Positions 51,437 through 60,848 of a stretch of DNA of 64,000 nucleotides are shown here, in pieces. Numbering within the stretch: the stretch's first letter is position 1; every line of letters starts with the position of its first letter. The stretch covers positions 1 through 64,000 of the forward strand of contig SUXW01000014.1 in assembly GCA_015060765.1 (NCBI GenBank). The letters are read 5' to 3'. The position numbers and the translations under genes were made by a program. The notes beneath the pieces are model-generated. The model did not search any database. It was not told the origin of the DNA and worked only from the letters and a program-made list of their open reading frames with translations. Source of the DNA: Bacteroides sp. Its GTDB lineage: Bacteria; Bacteroidota; Bacteroidia; Bacteroidales; Bacteroidaceae.

Positions 51437-52867
51437 TTATTCGTGAACATAAAGATCCCAACCCAAGTAGTTTTCGATAGCTTCGCGGAGGATTTCCACT
51501 ACATCGGTACGGACCATAGCTACGTGGTGCTCGAAACCGTTCTTGCAGATGAACTTCATCAGACCTTGCAGATTGTCTACCTTGGTTACGGCGATACAAC
51601 CATCCATACCGTAAGGATCGTTGGTCATTTCACCCTTACCCAAATAGGCTTTGATACGGCCTAATGTATCGTCTGTAGAGATACGGAAGTAGGTAAATTC
51701 TCCTTCAGTACACTTGCCGTATACGGCGCCGAAGGTATTTACCTTGCCCAAAGTACGTCCCAAAACGCCCAAAGGACCAAGTTTCAAGTCGTTCTTTACG
51801 AAGCTCTTCGGGAAGTTACCGCAGTGGGTACATACACACTTGTTACGGTCTTCGGCAAAGTTGTTGTTCCAGTCGAGCAATGCCGAAGCCTGCTTGGCGG
51901 CCAAAGTCAAGGCATACATGGATACGGCACCGGCCAAATCGGTTTCGCAAGCGGCAGGGATGAGCTTTTCTCCCAACATACTCATGGTTACACAGGCAGC
52001 ACAACCGTAGTTTTGTTCCAAGGAGTCCCAACACTGGATGGCTACGGCATCCACTTCGTTGGCTTCAATCCATTCTTCTACGGCTACTCCGAATTTAGCC
52101 TGCAACATCAATTTTTCGCGGTAAGTTTCGGGAACGGTTGCATAGTGGCAGATGGCTTCTATCTTGGCCTTCAATGCCGGTGAATTGTCGTCCACCTTAC
52201 GGGCATTACCCAATATTTCGCTCAAGTCGACCGGTACAACAGTGATACCACTGGCCTGCAACAGTTTTTCACTTGCGCGGCAAGTATTGAAACCAAGCGG
52301 ACGGGTACCAATCTGACCAATGCGACAATGGGTGAGTTTCTTTACCACCCGGCAAATGGCGGCAAATTGATGTACATCCTTCATCATCAGTTCGCTATGG
52401 ATGGAATAAGTGTGAAGGGTAGTATCTGTGAAAGGAATACCGTATTGATAAAGATTGTTGCAAACGGAAATTTTACCGCAGAATGCATCGCGGCGGTGAT
52501 CAAGGTCCACCTTATCGTTTTCATCATCGCAGGCTTGTACCAAAACGGGTACATTCAGTTCGGCGCGGCTGATGGCATTGATGATACCTACTTCGAATCC
52601 GAAATTAGGCAATGAAACAATGATACCGTCTATCTCATCCCGATATTGGCGGAAGAGAGTAGCACACTTCTTTCCGTCTTCCACGGTTTCCATGGAGCCT
52701 CCGGTAGGAGTATCGCATTCGTCGAGGATAACATAACCGTATCCGGCTTTTTCCAATTCTTCGAGTAAGGTCTTGCGTACATCAATGGCCAAATCGGAAT
52801 TGAAGTATGCACGGGTTCCAATAATCAAGCCGAAAGTTTCTTTTCCGGCAGCTGCTTGTTGTCTCAT
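51437..52867 (-). CDS. L-fucose-isomerase-family sugar isomerase
   Basis: A 476-residue cytoplasmic aldose-ketose isomerase of the FucI/AraA-like fold, shorter than true FucI (about 590). AIQCWDSLEQNYGCAACVTM and GEKLIPAACETDLAGAVSMY carry the Glu/Asp metal-binding pattern. FCGKISVCNNLYQYGIPFTD and RIGQIGTRPLGFNT mark the N-terminal domain. It is the last gene of an operon with an FGGY kinase and a two-subunit transketolase. That set is the one described for the non-oxidative D-apiose pathway, where this enzyme would turn D-apiose into D-apulose. Fucose or arabinose isomerisation is the alternative. Confidence 0.85.
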   Translation of the reverse strand: MRQQAAAGKETFGLIIGTRAYFNSDLAIDVRKTLLEELEKAGYGYVILDECDTPTGGSMETVEDGKKCATLFRQYRDEIDGIIVSLPNFGFEVGIINAISRAELNVPVLVQACDDENDKVDLDHRRDAFCGKISVCNNLYQYGIPFTDTTLHTYSIHSELMMKDVHQFAAICRVVKKLTHCRIGQIGTRPLGFNTCRASEKLLQASGITVVPVDLSEILGNARKVDDNSPALKAKIEAICHYATVPETYREKLMLQAKFGVAVEEWIEANEVDAVAIQCWDSLEQNYGCAACVTMSMLGEKLIPAACETDLAGAVSMYALTLAAKQASALLDWNNNFAEDRNKCVCTHCGNFPKSFVKNDLKLGPLGVLGRTLGKVNTFGAVYGKCTEGEFTYFRISTDDTLGRIKAYLGKGEMTNDPYGMDGCIAVTKVDNLQGLMKFICKNGFEHHVAMVRTDVVEILREAIENYLGWDLYVHE

Positions 52868-52885
52868 GATATTTAAAGTTATTGG

Positions 52886-54370
52886 TTAATTATTTTTATT
52901 GACAGTGCGGATGGCATCCATCCATCCGGCATATAGTTTCTCTCTATCGGCAGGAGCCATGCCTGGCATAATCCGGTTGTCGGATGTACGGAGTTTGGCC
53001 ACTTCATCCATATCTTTCCAAATCTTGCGTGCCAATCCGTTCATGATGACAGCCCCCATGGCCGATGCTTCTTCGATATCGCTTCGGTTGATGCAGGCAT
53101 TCAGCATATCGGCTTGGAACTGCATGAGGTAATTGTTGCGGGTAGGGCCGCCATCCACGCGAAGTTCCTTCAGGACGATGTTGGCCTGTCCGGTCATCAA
53201 ATCGATCAAGTCCTTTACCTGATAGGCGATGGCTTCCAAAGCGGCCCGGCATACGTGTCCGGTTTCGGTAGCCAGTGTCATACCACAAATCATGGCTTTG
53301 GCTTGGGGATTCCACCAGGGTGCTCCCAAACCGGCAAAGGCAGGAACCAGATAAACGCCTCCATTGTCGGGCACACTCAAGGCAATCTGTTCGATGACGG
53401 CCGGACTTTCTATCAGTTTCAGTTTGTCGGTCATCCATTTGATGGTAGCACCGGTGCAATGGATGTTTCCTTCGAATGCATAGAATACTTTGCTTCCGGC
53501 AGCAAATCCTACGGAAGTGACCAGTCCTTCGGGAGCCTTGACGGCCGTTTCACCGATGTTTACCATAACGGAAGAACCTGTACCATAGGTTGCTTTTCCC
53601 ATACCGCTTTCAAAACACATCTGTCCGGTCAGTGCTCCGTGGGAATCGCCCAGCACACCGGCAATGGTGACGGGACTTTCGAATATACCTTCTACAGTCG
53701 TTTCTCCATAAACGGCATCGCAAGGAAGTGGCCGGGCCATCATGTTGCGTGGAATGGTGAACAGTTCCAACAGCTCGTCATCCCAGTCCAATGTGTGGAT
53801 ATTGAACAACAAGGTACGTGAAGCATTGGTATAGTCGGTTGCATGTACTTTCCCTTCCGTCAGTTTCCAGATCAACCAAGAGTCGATGGTACCCATCAGC
53901 AGTTCACCTTTTTCGACAGATTCGCGGGCGCCTTCCACGTTGTCGAGTATCCATCTGGCTCCGCTGGCCGCAAAATACGGGTCGATAAGCAGACCGGTCT
54001 TTTCCTGAAAGAGGGGAGTGTATCCTTCTTCTTTCAGTCGGTTGCAGATGGCTGCACCCCGCTGGCATTGCCATACGATGGCATGATAGACCGGTTTCCC
54101 GGTGAACTTGTTCCATACCACTACCGTTTCCCGTTGGTTGGTGATGGCAAGCGAATAGGAAACATTTTCGTTTTTGTTGAGTTCCACCACTTTGCGGATA
54201 ACATCCACCGTATTCTGATATATTTCTTCCGCATCGTGCTCTACCCAACCGGGTTGCGGATAATACTGCTTGTGGGCAAGGTTGACACGATTTACCAGTT
54301 GGCAATGTTCATTGAACAATACCGCCTTGGTTGCCGAAGTGCTTTGGTCGACAGAAATAATGTAATTCAT
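52886..54370 (-). CDS. FGGY-family carbohydrate kinase, glycerol-kinase-like
   Basis: A 494-residue ATP-dependent sugar kinase. MNYIISVDQSTSATKAVLFN is the phosphate-1 motif; SLAITNQRETVVVWNKFTGK, HAIVWQCQRG, TIDSWLIWKLT and GALTGQMCFESGMGKATYGT follow the GlpK plan. LKELRVDGGPTRNNYLMQFQ is the FGGY C-terminal signature. The resemblance to glycerol kinase is strong, yet the neighbours handle keto-sugars. In the apiose hypothesis it would phosphorylate D-apulose at C4. It lies 18 bp upstream of the isomerase gene and 11 bp after the transketolase C-subunit. Confidence 0.9.
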   Translation of the reverse strand: MNYIISVDQSTSATKAVLFNEHCQLVNRVNLAHKQYYPQPGWVEHDAEEIYQNTVDVIRKVVELNKNENVSYSLAITNQRETVVVWNKFTGKPVYHAIVWQCQRGAAICNRLKEEGYTPLFQEKTGLLIDPYFAASGARWILDNVEGARESVEKGELLMGTIDSWLIWKLTEGKVHATDYTNASRTLLFNIHTLDWDDELLELFTIPRNMMARPLPCDAVYGETTVEGIFESPVTIAGVLGDSHGALTGQMCFESGMGKATYGTGSSVMVNIGETAVKAPEGLVTSVGFAAGSKVFYAFEGNIHCTGATIKWMTDKLKLIESPAVIEQIALSVPDNGGVYLVPAFAGLGAPWWNPQAKAMICGMTLATETGHVCRAALEAIAYQVKDLIDLMTGQANIVLKELRVDGGPTRNNYLMQFQADMLNACINRSDIEEASAMGAVIMNGLARKIWKDMDEVAKLRTSDNRIMPGMAPADREKLYAGWMDAIRTVNKNN

Positions 54371-54381
54371 TCTTCAAGTCT

Positions 54382-55320
54382 TTATTTGATGAATTCCTTG
54401 GCTGTTTCGTAAATGCCTTCAGCATCCAATTTATAATAGTGGAAGATTTCCAACGGCTTTCCGTGGATGGCATTTTCATCGGGAATACCCAATACCTTGA
54501 CTGGTACGGGGCAGGATTGGCAGACCGTTTCGGTCACGATACCACCCAAACCGCCATACATACTGTGTTCTTCTACCGTAAAGATACGTCTTGTTTCCTT
54601 GGCAGCACGGATAATGGCATCCGTATCTGCGGGCTTCAGCGTATGCATATCGATGACACGGGTACTGATGCCTTCGGCTGCCAGACGTTTGCCGGCTTCG
54701 TAAGCATGGTAAACCGTTTCACCACAGGCGATGATGGTCAGATCCTTACCGTCCTGCAGTTGGATGGACTTGCCTATTTCGTAGGTAAAGTTGTCATTTT
54801 CGTAAACATCGGGTACGGCATTGCGTCCCACACGTACATAAACCGGATGAGGATAATCCACCAATTGGTGAACCAACTTCCTGGTCTGGCGTGCATCGCA
54901 TGGCAATACCACTTGCATGCCGGGGAAAGTACGGAGTGCGGCAATATCGTGAAGACTGTGGTGGGTTGCTCCTAATGCGCCATAGGCTACACCGCCACTT
55001 ACACCCAATATCTTGACCGGGTTTTCACTGTAGGCCAAATCCACTTTCACCTGTTCCAAACTGCGGGCTACATAGAAGCAGGCGGGACCGCATACGAACA
55101 CTTTCTTTCCACAAGCGGCCAGACCGGCCGAAATGCCCACTGCATCCTGTTCGGCTATACCACATTCCACAAATTGGTCGGGCAGTTCGTTCGCAAATTT
55201 GGTCAGGGTAACAGAACCTCTGGCGTCGCTGGTAACAGCTACAATATTCTTGTCTTGTTTGCCAAGTTCCACCAAGGTATCGGTAAAACTCTGTCGGCAA
55301 GGTACACTTTTAATTTCCAT
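54382..55320 (-). CDS. Transketolase, C-terminal subunit
   Basis: A 312-residue subunit holding the pyrimidine-binding and C-terminal domains. KSVPCRQSFTDTLVELGKQD opens it, FVECGIAEQDAVGISAGLAA holds the catalytic Glu that activates thiamine diphosphate, and TIIACGETVYHAYEAGKRLA begins the regulatory domain. ATG 55320 lies 1 bp after the N-subunit stop; the nine extra codons to 55347 would overlap that gene. In the apiose route the pair is known, as I recall, as AptA/AptB and yields xylulose-5-phosphate and dihydroxyacetone phosphate from apulose-4-phosphate. Confidence 0.92.
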   Translation of the reverse strand: MEIKSVPCRQSFTDTLVELGKQDKNIVAVTSDARGSVTLTKFANELPDQFVECGIAEQDAVGISAGLAACGKKVFVCGPACFYVARSLEQVKVDLAYSENPVKILGVSGGVAYGALGATHHSLHDIAALRTFPGMQVVLPCDARQTRKLVHQLVDYPHPVYVRVGRNAVPDVYENDNFTYEIGKSIQLQDGKDLTIIACGETVYHAYEAGKRLAAEGISTRVIDMHTLKPADTDAIIRAAKETRRIFTVEEHSMYGGLGGIVTETVCQSCPVPVKVLGIPDENAIHGKPLEIFHYYKLDAEGIYETAKEFIK

Positions 55321-55321
55321 A

Positions 55322-56170
55322 TCAGCAGTTCTTTTCAAGTTCAACAATACGGTTGGATATTTCGGCTATGGCCTTTTCGAATTCTTCCGCGTTGGGTACA
55401 CCATGATGCCACTTCAGAATATTTTCCATCAAAGAAACGTTATATCCCTTGGTGGTACGGAGTACGATGAGGTGCGGTTTTCCGCATTGGTAGTCCAAAC
55501 CTTCGATGGTCTCTACAATGGCGCCCATATCGTTTCCGTCAATTTCCTTTACGTCCCAGCCGAAAGCTTCCCAACGTTGGCGGATAGGTTCAAGAGCCAT
55601 CACGTTTTCGGTCGTGTCGCTGATCTGCAAGCCGTTCCGGTCAATCATGGCTACCAGATTGTCGAGCTTGTAGAAACTTCCGGCCATGGCCGCTTCGTAA
55701 ATGGAGCCTTCACCTTGTTCACCGTCGCCCATCAGCACGAAGGTACGATAATCCTTCTTGTCCATCTTGGCGGCAATGGCACATCCCACACCAATGGGAA
55801 GCCCGTGTCCCAAGGCACCGGTATTGAATTCCACGCCGGGTATTTCAATGGTAGGGTGTCCGGCCATCGGAGAAAGATATTCGCCATAAGTATCAAAGAG
55901 TTCCTTGGGGAAGAAACCACGTGCTTTGAGTACGCTGTATAATGCTTCCACACAATGTCCTTTACTCATGATGAAGCGGTCGCGACTTTCCATCTTGGAA
56001 TCTTCGGGGTTGACATTCATGATGCGGAAGTAAAGTGCTGTCAAGGCATTCAAAGAGGACAATCCTCCACCTATGTGTCCGGCTTTCGCTTTGTAGACTA
56101 CTTCTACCAAACGTTTTCTGATCCGTTCGCAGGTCAGCGTTAATTCAGGGATAGAAATCTGATGATTCAT
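55322..56170 (-). CDS. Transketolase, N-terminal (TPP-binding) subunit
   Basis: A 282-residue diphosphate-binding subunit. His32 in KAGHIGGGLSS, His72 in MSKGHCVEALY, GALGHGLPIGVGCAIAAKMD, and the TPP/Mg motif MGDGEQGEGSIYEAAMAGSF with a distal Asn179 (DRNG) are all present. The chosen ATG (56170) begins MNHQISIPEL; 36 more in-frame codons reach 56278 but look non-coding. First gene of the four-gene sugar operon; no promoter is clear upstream, and no regulator or transporter is adjacent. Confidence 0.92.
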   Translation of the reverse strand: MNHQISIPELTLTCERIRKRLVEVVYKAKAGHIGGGLSSLNALTALYFRIMNVNPEDSKMESRDRFIMSKGHCVEALYSVLKARGFFPKELFDTYGEYLSPMAGHPTIEIPGVEFNTGALGHGLPIGVGCAIAAKMDKKDYRTFVLMGDGEQGEGSIYEAAMAGSFYKLDNLVAMIDRNGLQISDTTENVMALEPIRQRWEAFGWDVKEIDGNDMGAIVETIEGLDYQCGKPHLIVLRTTKGYNVSLMENILKWHHGVPNAEEFEKAIAEISNRIVELEKNC

Positions 56171-56273
56171 GTGATATCTATTAGAGTTATTATTTATAAT
56201 TAGACGCAGATGAAGTTTTTTTGTACTCATGACGATTTTGTGAAAAAATAGTCGGCCGAAATGAATCTTTTTG

Positions 56274-56281
56274 TACATTTG
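56274..56281 (+). promoter_or_regulatory. -7 element of the YitT gene
   Basis: TACATTTG, 37 bp before the ATG at 56318; no -33 match at the usual distance. Confidence 0.45.
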
Positions 56282-56317
56282 CTGCGTTTTCTAATGATAA
56301 CATAAGTTAGTGTAACT

Positions 56318-57196
56318 ATGAGGACAACAGATAGACAACATGTTTTTCATGAGATGAAGGATTATTTGATGATAGCCATTGGAATCTTGTTCTATTGTAT
56401 CGGATGGACGGTATTTCTTCTTCCCAACGATATAACGACAGGTGGGGTTCCGGGTATTGCTTCTATCGTATATTGGGCGACAGGAATCAATGTGCAATAT
56501 ACCTATTTTGCTATCAATGGCATTTTGTTGGTGGCTGCATTGGTCATTTTGGGATGGAGGTTTTGTGTAAAGACGGTTTATGCAGTGATGCTGATGACCT
56601 TTTTATTACCTTTGGTCCAGGGGCTGACGGAAGGCATGAACTTGTTGCACAATCAACCCTTTATGGCTTGCGTTATCGGAGCCTCCTTTTGTGGAGGAGG
56701 AATCGGAGTCGCCTTCTCGGCCAATGGCAGTCTGGGCGGAACGGATATCATAGCGGCCATAGTCAACAAATACAGGGACATTACGTTGGGACGTGTCATG
56801 CTGATGACCGATTTGATTATCATTTCGTCCAGTTATTTGGTGCTGAACGATTGGGAAAAAGTGGTGTATGGTTTTGCTACTTTGTATATCTGTAGTTTTG
56901 TGCTCGATCAGGTGGTGAATAGTGCACGTCAGTCGGTACAGTTCTTTATCATATCCAAAAAGCACGAAGAGATAGGACGTCGCATCAATACAGAATTGCA
57001 TCGGGGAGTGACCTATATGGATGGAGTGGGCGGTTATACGGGAGCTGAAGTCAAGATGATTTTTGTTTTGGCCAAGAAACGGGAGTCGACCAGTATTTTC
57101 CGTTTGATAAAGGAGGTAGACCCTCATGCATTTGTTTCCCAAAGTGCTGTCATTGGTGTGTTTGGAGAAGGTTTTGATCGGATAAAAGTGAAATGA
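56318..57196 (+). CDS. YitT family membrane protein
   Basis: A 292-residue inner-membrane protein with about five or six helices (residues 17-195), including the family motif DITTGGVPGIASIVYWATGI and FSANGSLGGTDIIAAIVNKY, followed by a soluble DUF2179 domain (about 210-290, FIISKKHEEIGRRINTELHR and GYTGAEVKMIFVLAKKRES). The transported substance is not known. It is followed 1 bp later by a Crp/Fnr-type gene, suggesting a regulator-transporter unit. Confidence 0.9.
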   Translation: MRTTDRQHVFHEMKDYLMIAIGILFYCIGWTVFLLPNDITTGGVPGIASIVYWATGINVQYTYFAINGILLVAALVILGWRFCVKTVYAVMLMTFLLPLVQGLTEGMNLLHNQPFMACVIGASFCGGGIGVAFSANGSLGGTDIIAAIVNKYRDITLGRVMLMTDLIIISSSYLVLNDWEKVVYGFATLYICSFVLDQVVNSARQSVQFFIISKKHEEIGRRINTELHRGVTYMDGVGGYTGAEVKMIFVLAKKRESTSIFRLIKEVDPHAFVSQSAVIGVFGEGFDRIKVK

Positions 57197-57197
57197 G

Positions 57198-57776
57198 ATG
57201 ACGGAACGTATAGATATTGCCAGAAAAATAGCTGAATTGTATTATCCTTTGTCCAAGGAGAGTCTTCATGCATTTGCCGATATTCTTGTGATGTGCAAAT
57301 TCAAGAAAGGGGAACGGGTATTGGATGCCGGTGCTGTTTGCGATTCGATGTTGTTTGTGGAAAAAGGTATGACCCGTCAATTTTATTTCAAATACGAAAA
57401 GGATTTGACGGAACACATTGCTTATGAGACAGGCTTGGTTATCTGTCTGGAAAGTTATTTCAAGCAGGAACCGACCAAATTGATGATTGAGACATTGGAA
57501 CCGACTGTATTGTGGAAAATTCCGAAGAAGTCGTTGGAGGAATTGGCTGAGATGCATCATGACATAGGAATTATGTATCGCAAGTTTTTGGAAAACTCTT
57601 TGATTGTTTCCCAGGAGAAAGCGGACAGCCTTCGTTTTGAACCGGCGCATGAACGTTATGCCCGATTGTTACGGAAACATCCGGAGATATTGAAACGTGC
57701 TCCATTGGTTTATATCGCTTCTTATTTGCAGATGACTCCCGAGACATTGAGTCGGGTGAGGGCATCGATGACTTGA
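57198..57776 (+). CDS. Crp/Fnr family protein (short)
   Basis: A 192-residue regulator. The cyclic-nucleotide-like beta-roll spans about 15-120 (FKKGERVLDAGAVCDSMLFV) and the HTH is close to the C-terminus (APLVYIASYLQMTPETLSRV). At 192 residues it lacks a long wing after the recognition helix, as in many Bacteroidetes Crp-like proteins. No known effector-binding residues stand out. It is translationally close to YitT (1 bp gap). Confidence 0.85.
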   Translation: MTERIDIARKIAELYYPLSKESLHAFADILVMCKFKKGERVLDAGAVCDSMLFVEKGMTRQFYFKYEKDLTEHIAYETGLVICLESYFKQEPTKLMIETLEPTVLWKIPKKSLEELAEMHHDIGIMYRKFLENSLIVSQEKADSLRFEPAHERYARLLRKHPEILKRAPLVYIASYLQMTPETLSRVRASMT

Positions 57777-57820
57777 TTAGAATTGATAAGTTAGTCCGAT
57801 ACGTGTTTCTGTTATAATAT

Positions 57821-57892
57821 ATATGCCAACAAAATTAGGGATAATCTTGTTGGCATATGATATGATAACTTCTGATGAAGTGTCTTTTTTTA
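57821..57892 (+). terminator. Hairpin pair ending the YitT-Crp operon
   Basis: A 12-bp perfect stem ATATGCCAACAA/TTGTTGGCATAT (57821-57832 with 57847-57858). It is followed by a small stem ACTTC/GAAGT (57868-57881) and seven Ts just inside the end of the convergent gene. Confidence 0.6.
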
Positions 57893-59548
57893 TCTTACTT
57901 CCTGATAGAGGAACCGCTTGATACTCTTTTTCGGAGTCTTTTCGAATTCTTCGTGGTAAATTTTATAACGGGCTATTTGTGAATAAGCAGGAAGTTCGGT
58001 GTTGAGTTGCACGCGGTTTTCTTCCATTGCTTTCTCTATTCCCTTTTCGTCCAGTCCGTGTGCAAAAGCATCGTCGAAATCCGGATAAATCAAAGCTGCT
58101 AATTTACCGTCGGCTTGCTGAATGATGATGCTTTCGGATACGTAGGGCATGTTGTTCAGTTTGTCTTCTATTTCTTCCGGATAGATGTTCTGTCCGGATG
58201 GTCCTAAGAGCATGTTCTTGCTACGTCCCTTGATAGTGATGTTTCCTTCGGCATCCATGACACCCAGGTCGCCGGTGTGCAACCATCCGTCTTTATCCAA
58301 TACTTCGGCTGTTGCTTCCGGATTCTTGTAGTAACCTAACATGACATTGTCTCCCTTGCACACGATTTCGCCAACAATGTTTTGTGGGTCGGGACTCAAA
58401 ATCTTCACTTCCATGCGTGGTACAGGTTTTCCGCATGAGGCTTGTTTGAATCGTTTCCAATCTTCGTAACAGATGATTGGAGCACATTCTGTCATACCAT
58501 AACCTACGGTATAAGGGAAATTGATGCTGCGGAGGAATTGTTCCACTTCCTGATTGAATGCGGCACCGCCTACTACGATTTCGTAGAAATTGCCCCCGAA
58601 AGCATTCATGATTTGTTCGCGTACGGTAGCTTTGATCTTATCGCTCACAATAGGTACTTTCAGCAGGAGTTTCATGGTCGGTGTTTCCAGTTTCGGAAGT
58701 ACGTTCTTCTTGATAATCTTTTCGATGATGAGAGGAACGGCGATGACCAGTTGCGGTTTCACTTCGGCAAAGGCCTGAAGGATAATCTTCGGACTTGGCA
58801 TACGGGTCAAGAAATAAATGTGACAACCTGCACTGAATTCATAGAGGAATTCGAAAGCCAAACCATACATGTGTGCCATGGGCAACATGGATACGAGTTT
58901 GTCTCCCGGGTTCAGTTTCAGAACATCGAATGCAAATTGGATGTTCGACCACAAGGCACGATAGGGAAGCATTACTCCCTTGGAATAGCTGGTAGTACCT
59001 GATGTATAGTTTAGTACAGCCAATTCATCGGGACTTTCCTTGAAGTATGAAACGTGCTCGCGACGGAAATTGCGTGGGAACTTTTTACCGAAAAGTTCGT
59101 TCAGATGTTCGCGTGCATAGTTCAATTTTTCACTGCGAGATACCAGAAGGGTAAAGTCGTTCATCAGGATGATGCCTTCCAGATTGGGCATGGCGTTTTC
59201 ATTCAGATTTTCCCATACGATATCGCCGACGAAAAGCAACTTGGCTTCAGAGTGGTTTACAATGTTGTGTACATTGTCGGCCTTGAATTCATGAAGGATG
59301 GGAACAATTACGGCACCATAGGTAACGGTTGCCAGAAAGGTAACTCCCCAATGGGAACTGTTGCGTCCGCATACGGCTATCTTGTCTCCCTTTTGGATAC
59401 CGCTTTCTTCGAATATAATGTGAAGTTTCTCTATCTTGCGGGCTACGTCCTTGTATTGCAGGGTAGCTCCTTTATAATCGGTCAGGGCATCCAGATCCCA
59501 ATTCTTTTTGATGCTTTCTTCAATGAAAGCAATAAAGCTTTTATCCAT
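57890..59548 (-). CDS. AMP-binding long-chain acyl-CoA synthetase
   Basis: Activates fatty acids through an acyl-adenylate to acyl-CoA. The 552-residue product from ATG 59548 (the GTG two codons before is less likely) shows AVLNYTSGTTSYSKGVMLPY (P-loop), the motif SINFPYTVGYGMTECAPIIC, DGWLHTGDLGVMDAEG and IKGRSKNMLLGPSGQNIYPE, all ANL-superfamily hallmarks. Length and motif order fit FadD-type enzymes. It has its own perfect promoter and is monocistronic. Confidence 0.92.
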   Translation of the reverse strand: MDKSFIAFIEESIKKNWDLDALTDYKGATLQYKDVARKIEKLHIIFEESGIQKGDKIAVCGRNSSHWGVTFLATVTYGAVIVPILHEFKADNVHNIVNHSEAKLLFVGDIVWENLNENAMPNLEGIILMNDFTLLVSRSEKLNYAREHLNELFGKKFPRNFRREHVSYFKESPDELAVLNYTSGTTSYSKGVMLPYRALWSNIQFAFDVLKLNPGDKLVSMLPMAHMYGLAFEFLYEFSAGCHIYFLTRMPSPKIILQAFAEVKPQLVIAVPLIIEKIIKKNVLPKLETPTMKLLLKVPIVSDKIKATVREQIMNAFGGNFYEIVVGGAAFNQEVEQFLRSINFPYTVGYGMTECAPIICYEDWKRFKQASCGKPVPRMEVKILSPDPQNIVGEIVCKGDNVMLGYYKNPEATAEVLDKDGWLHTGDLGVMDAEGNITIKGRSKNMLLGPSGQNIYPEEIEDKLNNMPYVSESIIIQQADGKLAALIYPDFDDAFAHGLDEKGIEKAMEENRVQLNTELPAYSQIARYKIYHEEFEKTPKKSIKRFLYQEVR

Positions 59549-59589
59549 TATCACTCTTAATTAAATTGCACAATTTTATTTGCAGTGTG

Positions 59590-59620
59590 CAAATATAGAG
59601 TTTTATTATTAGTGTGCAAA
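59590..59620 (-). promoter_or_regulatory. Promoter of the acyl-CoA synthetase gene
   Basis: Minus strand TTTG (59617-59620), 19-bp spacer, TATATTTG (59590-59597): exact consensus. Start near 59584, 36-nt leader. Confidence 0.75.
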
Positions 59621-59651
59621 GAAAAACAAGAGAAAAATACAAATGGATTGG

Positions 59652-60326
59652 TCAATATATCCGTTCTCCGAAGATACGGCTACCCACTCTGACCAGTGTG
59701 CTTCCGTTTTTTACAGCTATGGGATAATCGTCGGACATGCCCATGGATACTTCGGTAAAGTAAGGGTCTTGAGTAAAGTGTATTTCTTTAATTTCTTGGA
59801 ATAAAGCGGCTAATGTCTGGAACTCTTGGTCTATGTCCGCTTCGTTGTCGGTATTGGTAGCCATACCCATTACTCCGCAGATACGGATATGTTGTAAGTC
59901 CTTCCATCCTTCTTGGCGGAGCATGTCACGACATTCGTCCGGACTGAAACCAAACTTGGTCTCTTCCCGAGCGATATGTATCTGAAGCAGGCAGGGGATG
60001 ATACGCCCCGCCTTGGCTGCTTGTTTGTTTATCTCACAAAGTAATTTGAAGGAATCCACTCCATGAATCATGGATACGAAAGGAGCCATGTACTTGATCT
60101 TGTTGGTCTGCAGGTGACCGATAAAGTGCCACTCTATGTCCTTGGGTAGAAGCTCGTACTTCAGTGTCATTTCCTGTACCTTGCTTTCGCCGAAGATGCG
60201 TTGACCGGCTTCGTAGGCTTCTTGAAGAGCTTCTACAGGGTGATACTTCGATACGGCTACCAGACGTACATGCGATGGAAGGGTAGCGAGTACTTCTTTC
60301 AGGTTACTTTGGATACTCATAGGCAT
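59652..60326 (-). CDS. PLP-binding protein, YggS/PLPBP family
   Basis: Pyridoxal-phosphate homeostasis protein with a TIM barrel and no known enzyme activity. The 224 residues include LVAVSKYHPVEALQEAYEAG (with the PLP lysine), GESKVQEMTLKYE, WHFIGHLQTNKIKYMAP, and EVSMGMSDDYPIAVKNGSTL with VRVGSRIFGER. It follows the DUF4494 gene by only 3 bp, so it is the downstream member of a two-gene operon. A second ATG at 60320 is equally acceptable. Confidence 0.95.
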   Translation of the reverse strand: MPMSIQSNLKEVLATLPSHVRLVAVSKYHPVEALQEAYEAGQRIFGESKVQEMTLKYELLPKDIEWHFIGHLQTNKIKYMAPFVSMIHGVDSFKLLCEINKQAAKAGRIIPCLLQIHIAREETKFGFSPDECRDMLRQEGWKDLQHIRICGVMGMATNTDNEADIDQEFQTLAALFQEIKEIHFTQDPYFTEVSMGMSDDYPIAVKNGSTLVRVGSRIFGERIY

Positions 60327-60329
60327 GAA

Positions 60330-60800
60330 TTATGCTTGCGGAAATTCTGGCTTTACATCCGGTTCCGCACTATACTTATATACATCCATAATGGCAGTTT
60401 CGGCCATAGACGAAATGATGTAGTCGGCCATAGATCCTTTCATGCCTTCGTCCAACTTCTTTACAGCATCACGAAGGTCGGAAGCTTGTACCAGTACATT
60501 GGTCGAAGTCTTCTTCTCGGCACCGCTCTTTTCGTCCAATGTGATGAAGGTGAGTTTGCACTTGAACCAACGGTCGGCTGCTTCTTCTTCGCAGAAGAAC
60601 AGTTCGCTATAGTTGGCACGTTTGATATCGGATACGGTAAATTCACCGCTGATGAAAGGAGTCATTTCTTCGATGATGCGTGCTTCGGCTTCGGTAAAGC
60701 TGAGGGCATCCACCAAGTAAGGTTCTGTCACTTTCTTGTTCATTCCGTTCTCCATGGTCTTTTCGTAACGGATCTTGCATTCAAACCAGGTATGCATCAT
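60330..60800 (-). CDS. DUF4494 domain-containing protein
   Basis: A 156-residue cytoplasmic protein that opens MMHTWFECKIRYEKTMENGM followed by EPYLVDALSFTEAE, the DUF4494 signature. The family is confined to Bacteroidetes, often upstream of yggS, and has no assigned activity. It consists of a mixed alpha/beta fold with FFCEEEAADRWFKCKLTFIT. It has a promoter 39 bp upstream and is cotranscribed with the PLP-binding protein. Confidence 0.88.
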   Translation of the reverse strand: MMHTWFECKIRYEKTMENGMNKKVTEPYLVDALSFTEAEARIIEEMTPFISGEFTVSDIKRANYSELFFCEEEAADRWFKCKLTFITLDEKSGAEKKTSTNVLVQASDLRDAVKKLDEGMKGSMADYIISSMAETAIMDVYKYSAEPDVKPEFPQA

Positions 60801-60838
60801 ATCTAATGTTTATTTTAATGATTTATAAAAAAGTTCCG

Positions 60839-60846
60839 CAAAGGTA
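60839..60846 (-). promoter_or_regulatory. -7 element of DUF4494-yggS
   Basis: TACCTTTG on the minus strand, abutting the terminator of the kinase-like gene. A TTTC about 18 bp upstream, inside the terminator's 3' arm on the plus strand, could serve as -33. Confidence 0.5.
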
Positions 60847-60848
60847 AT

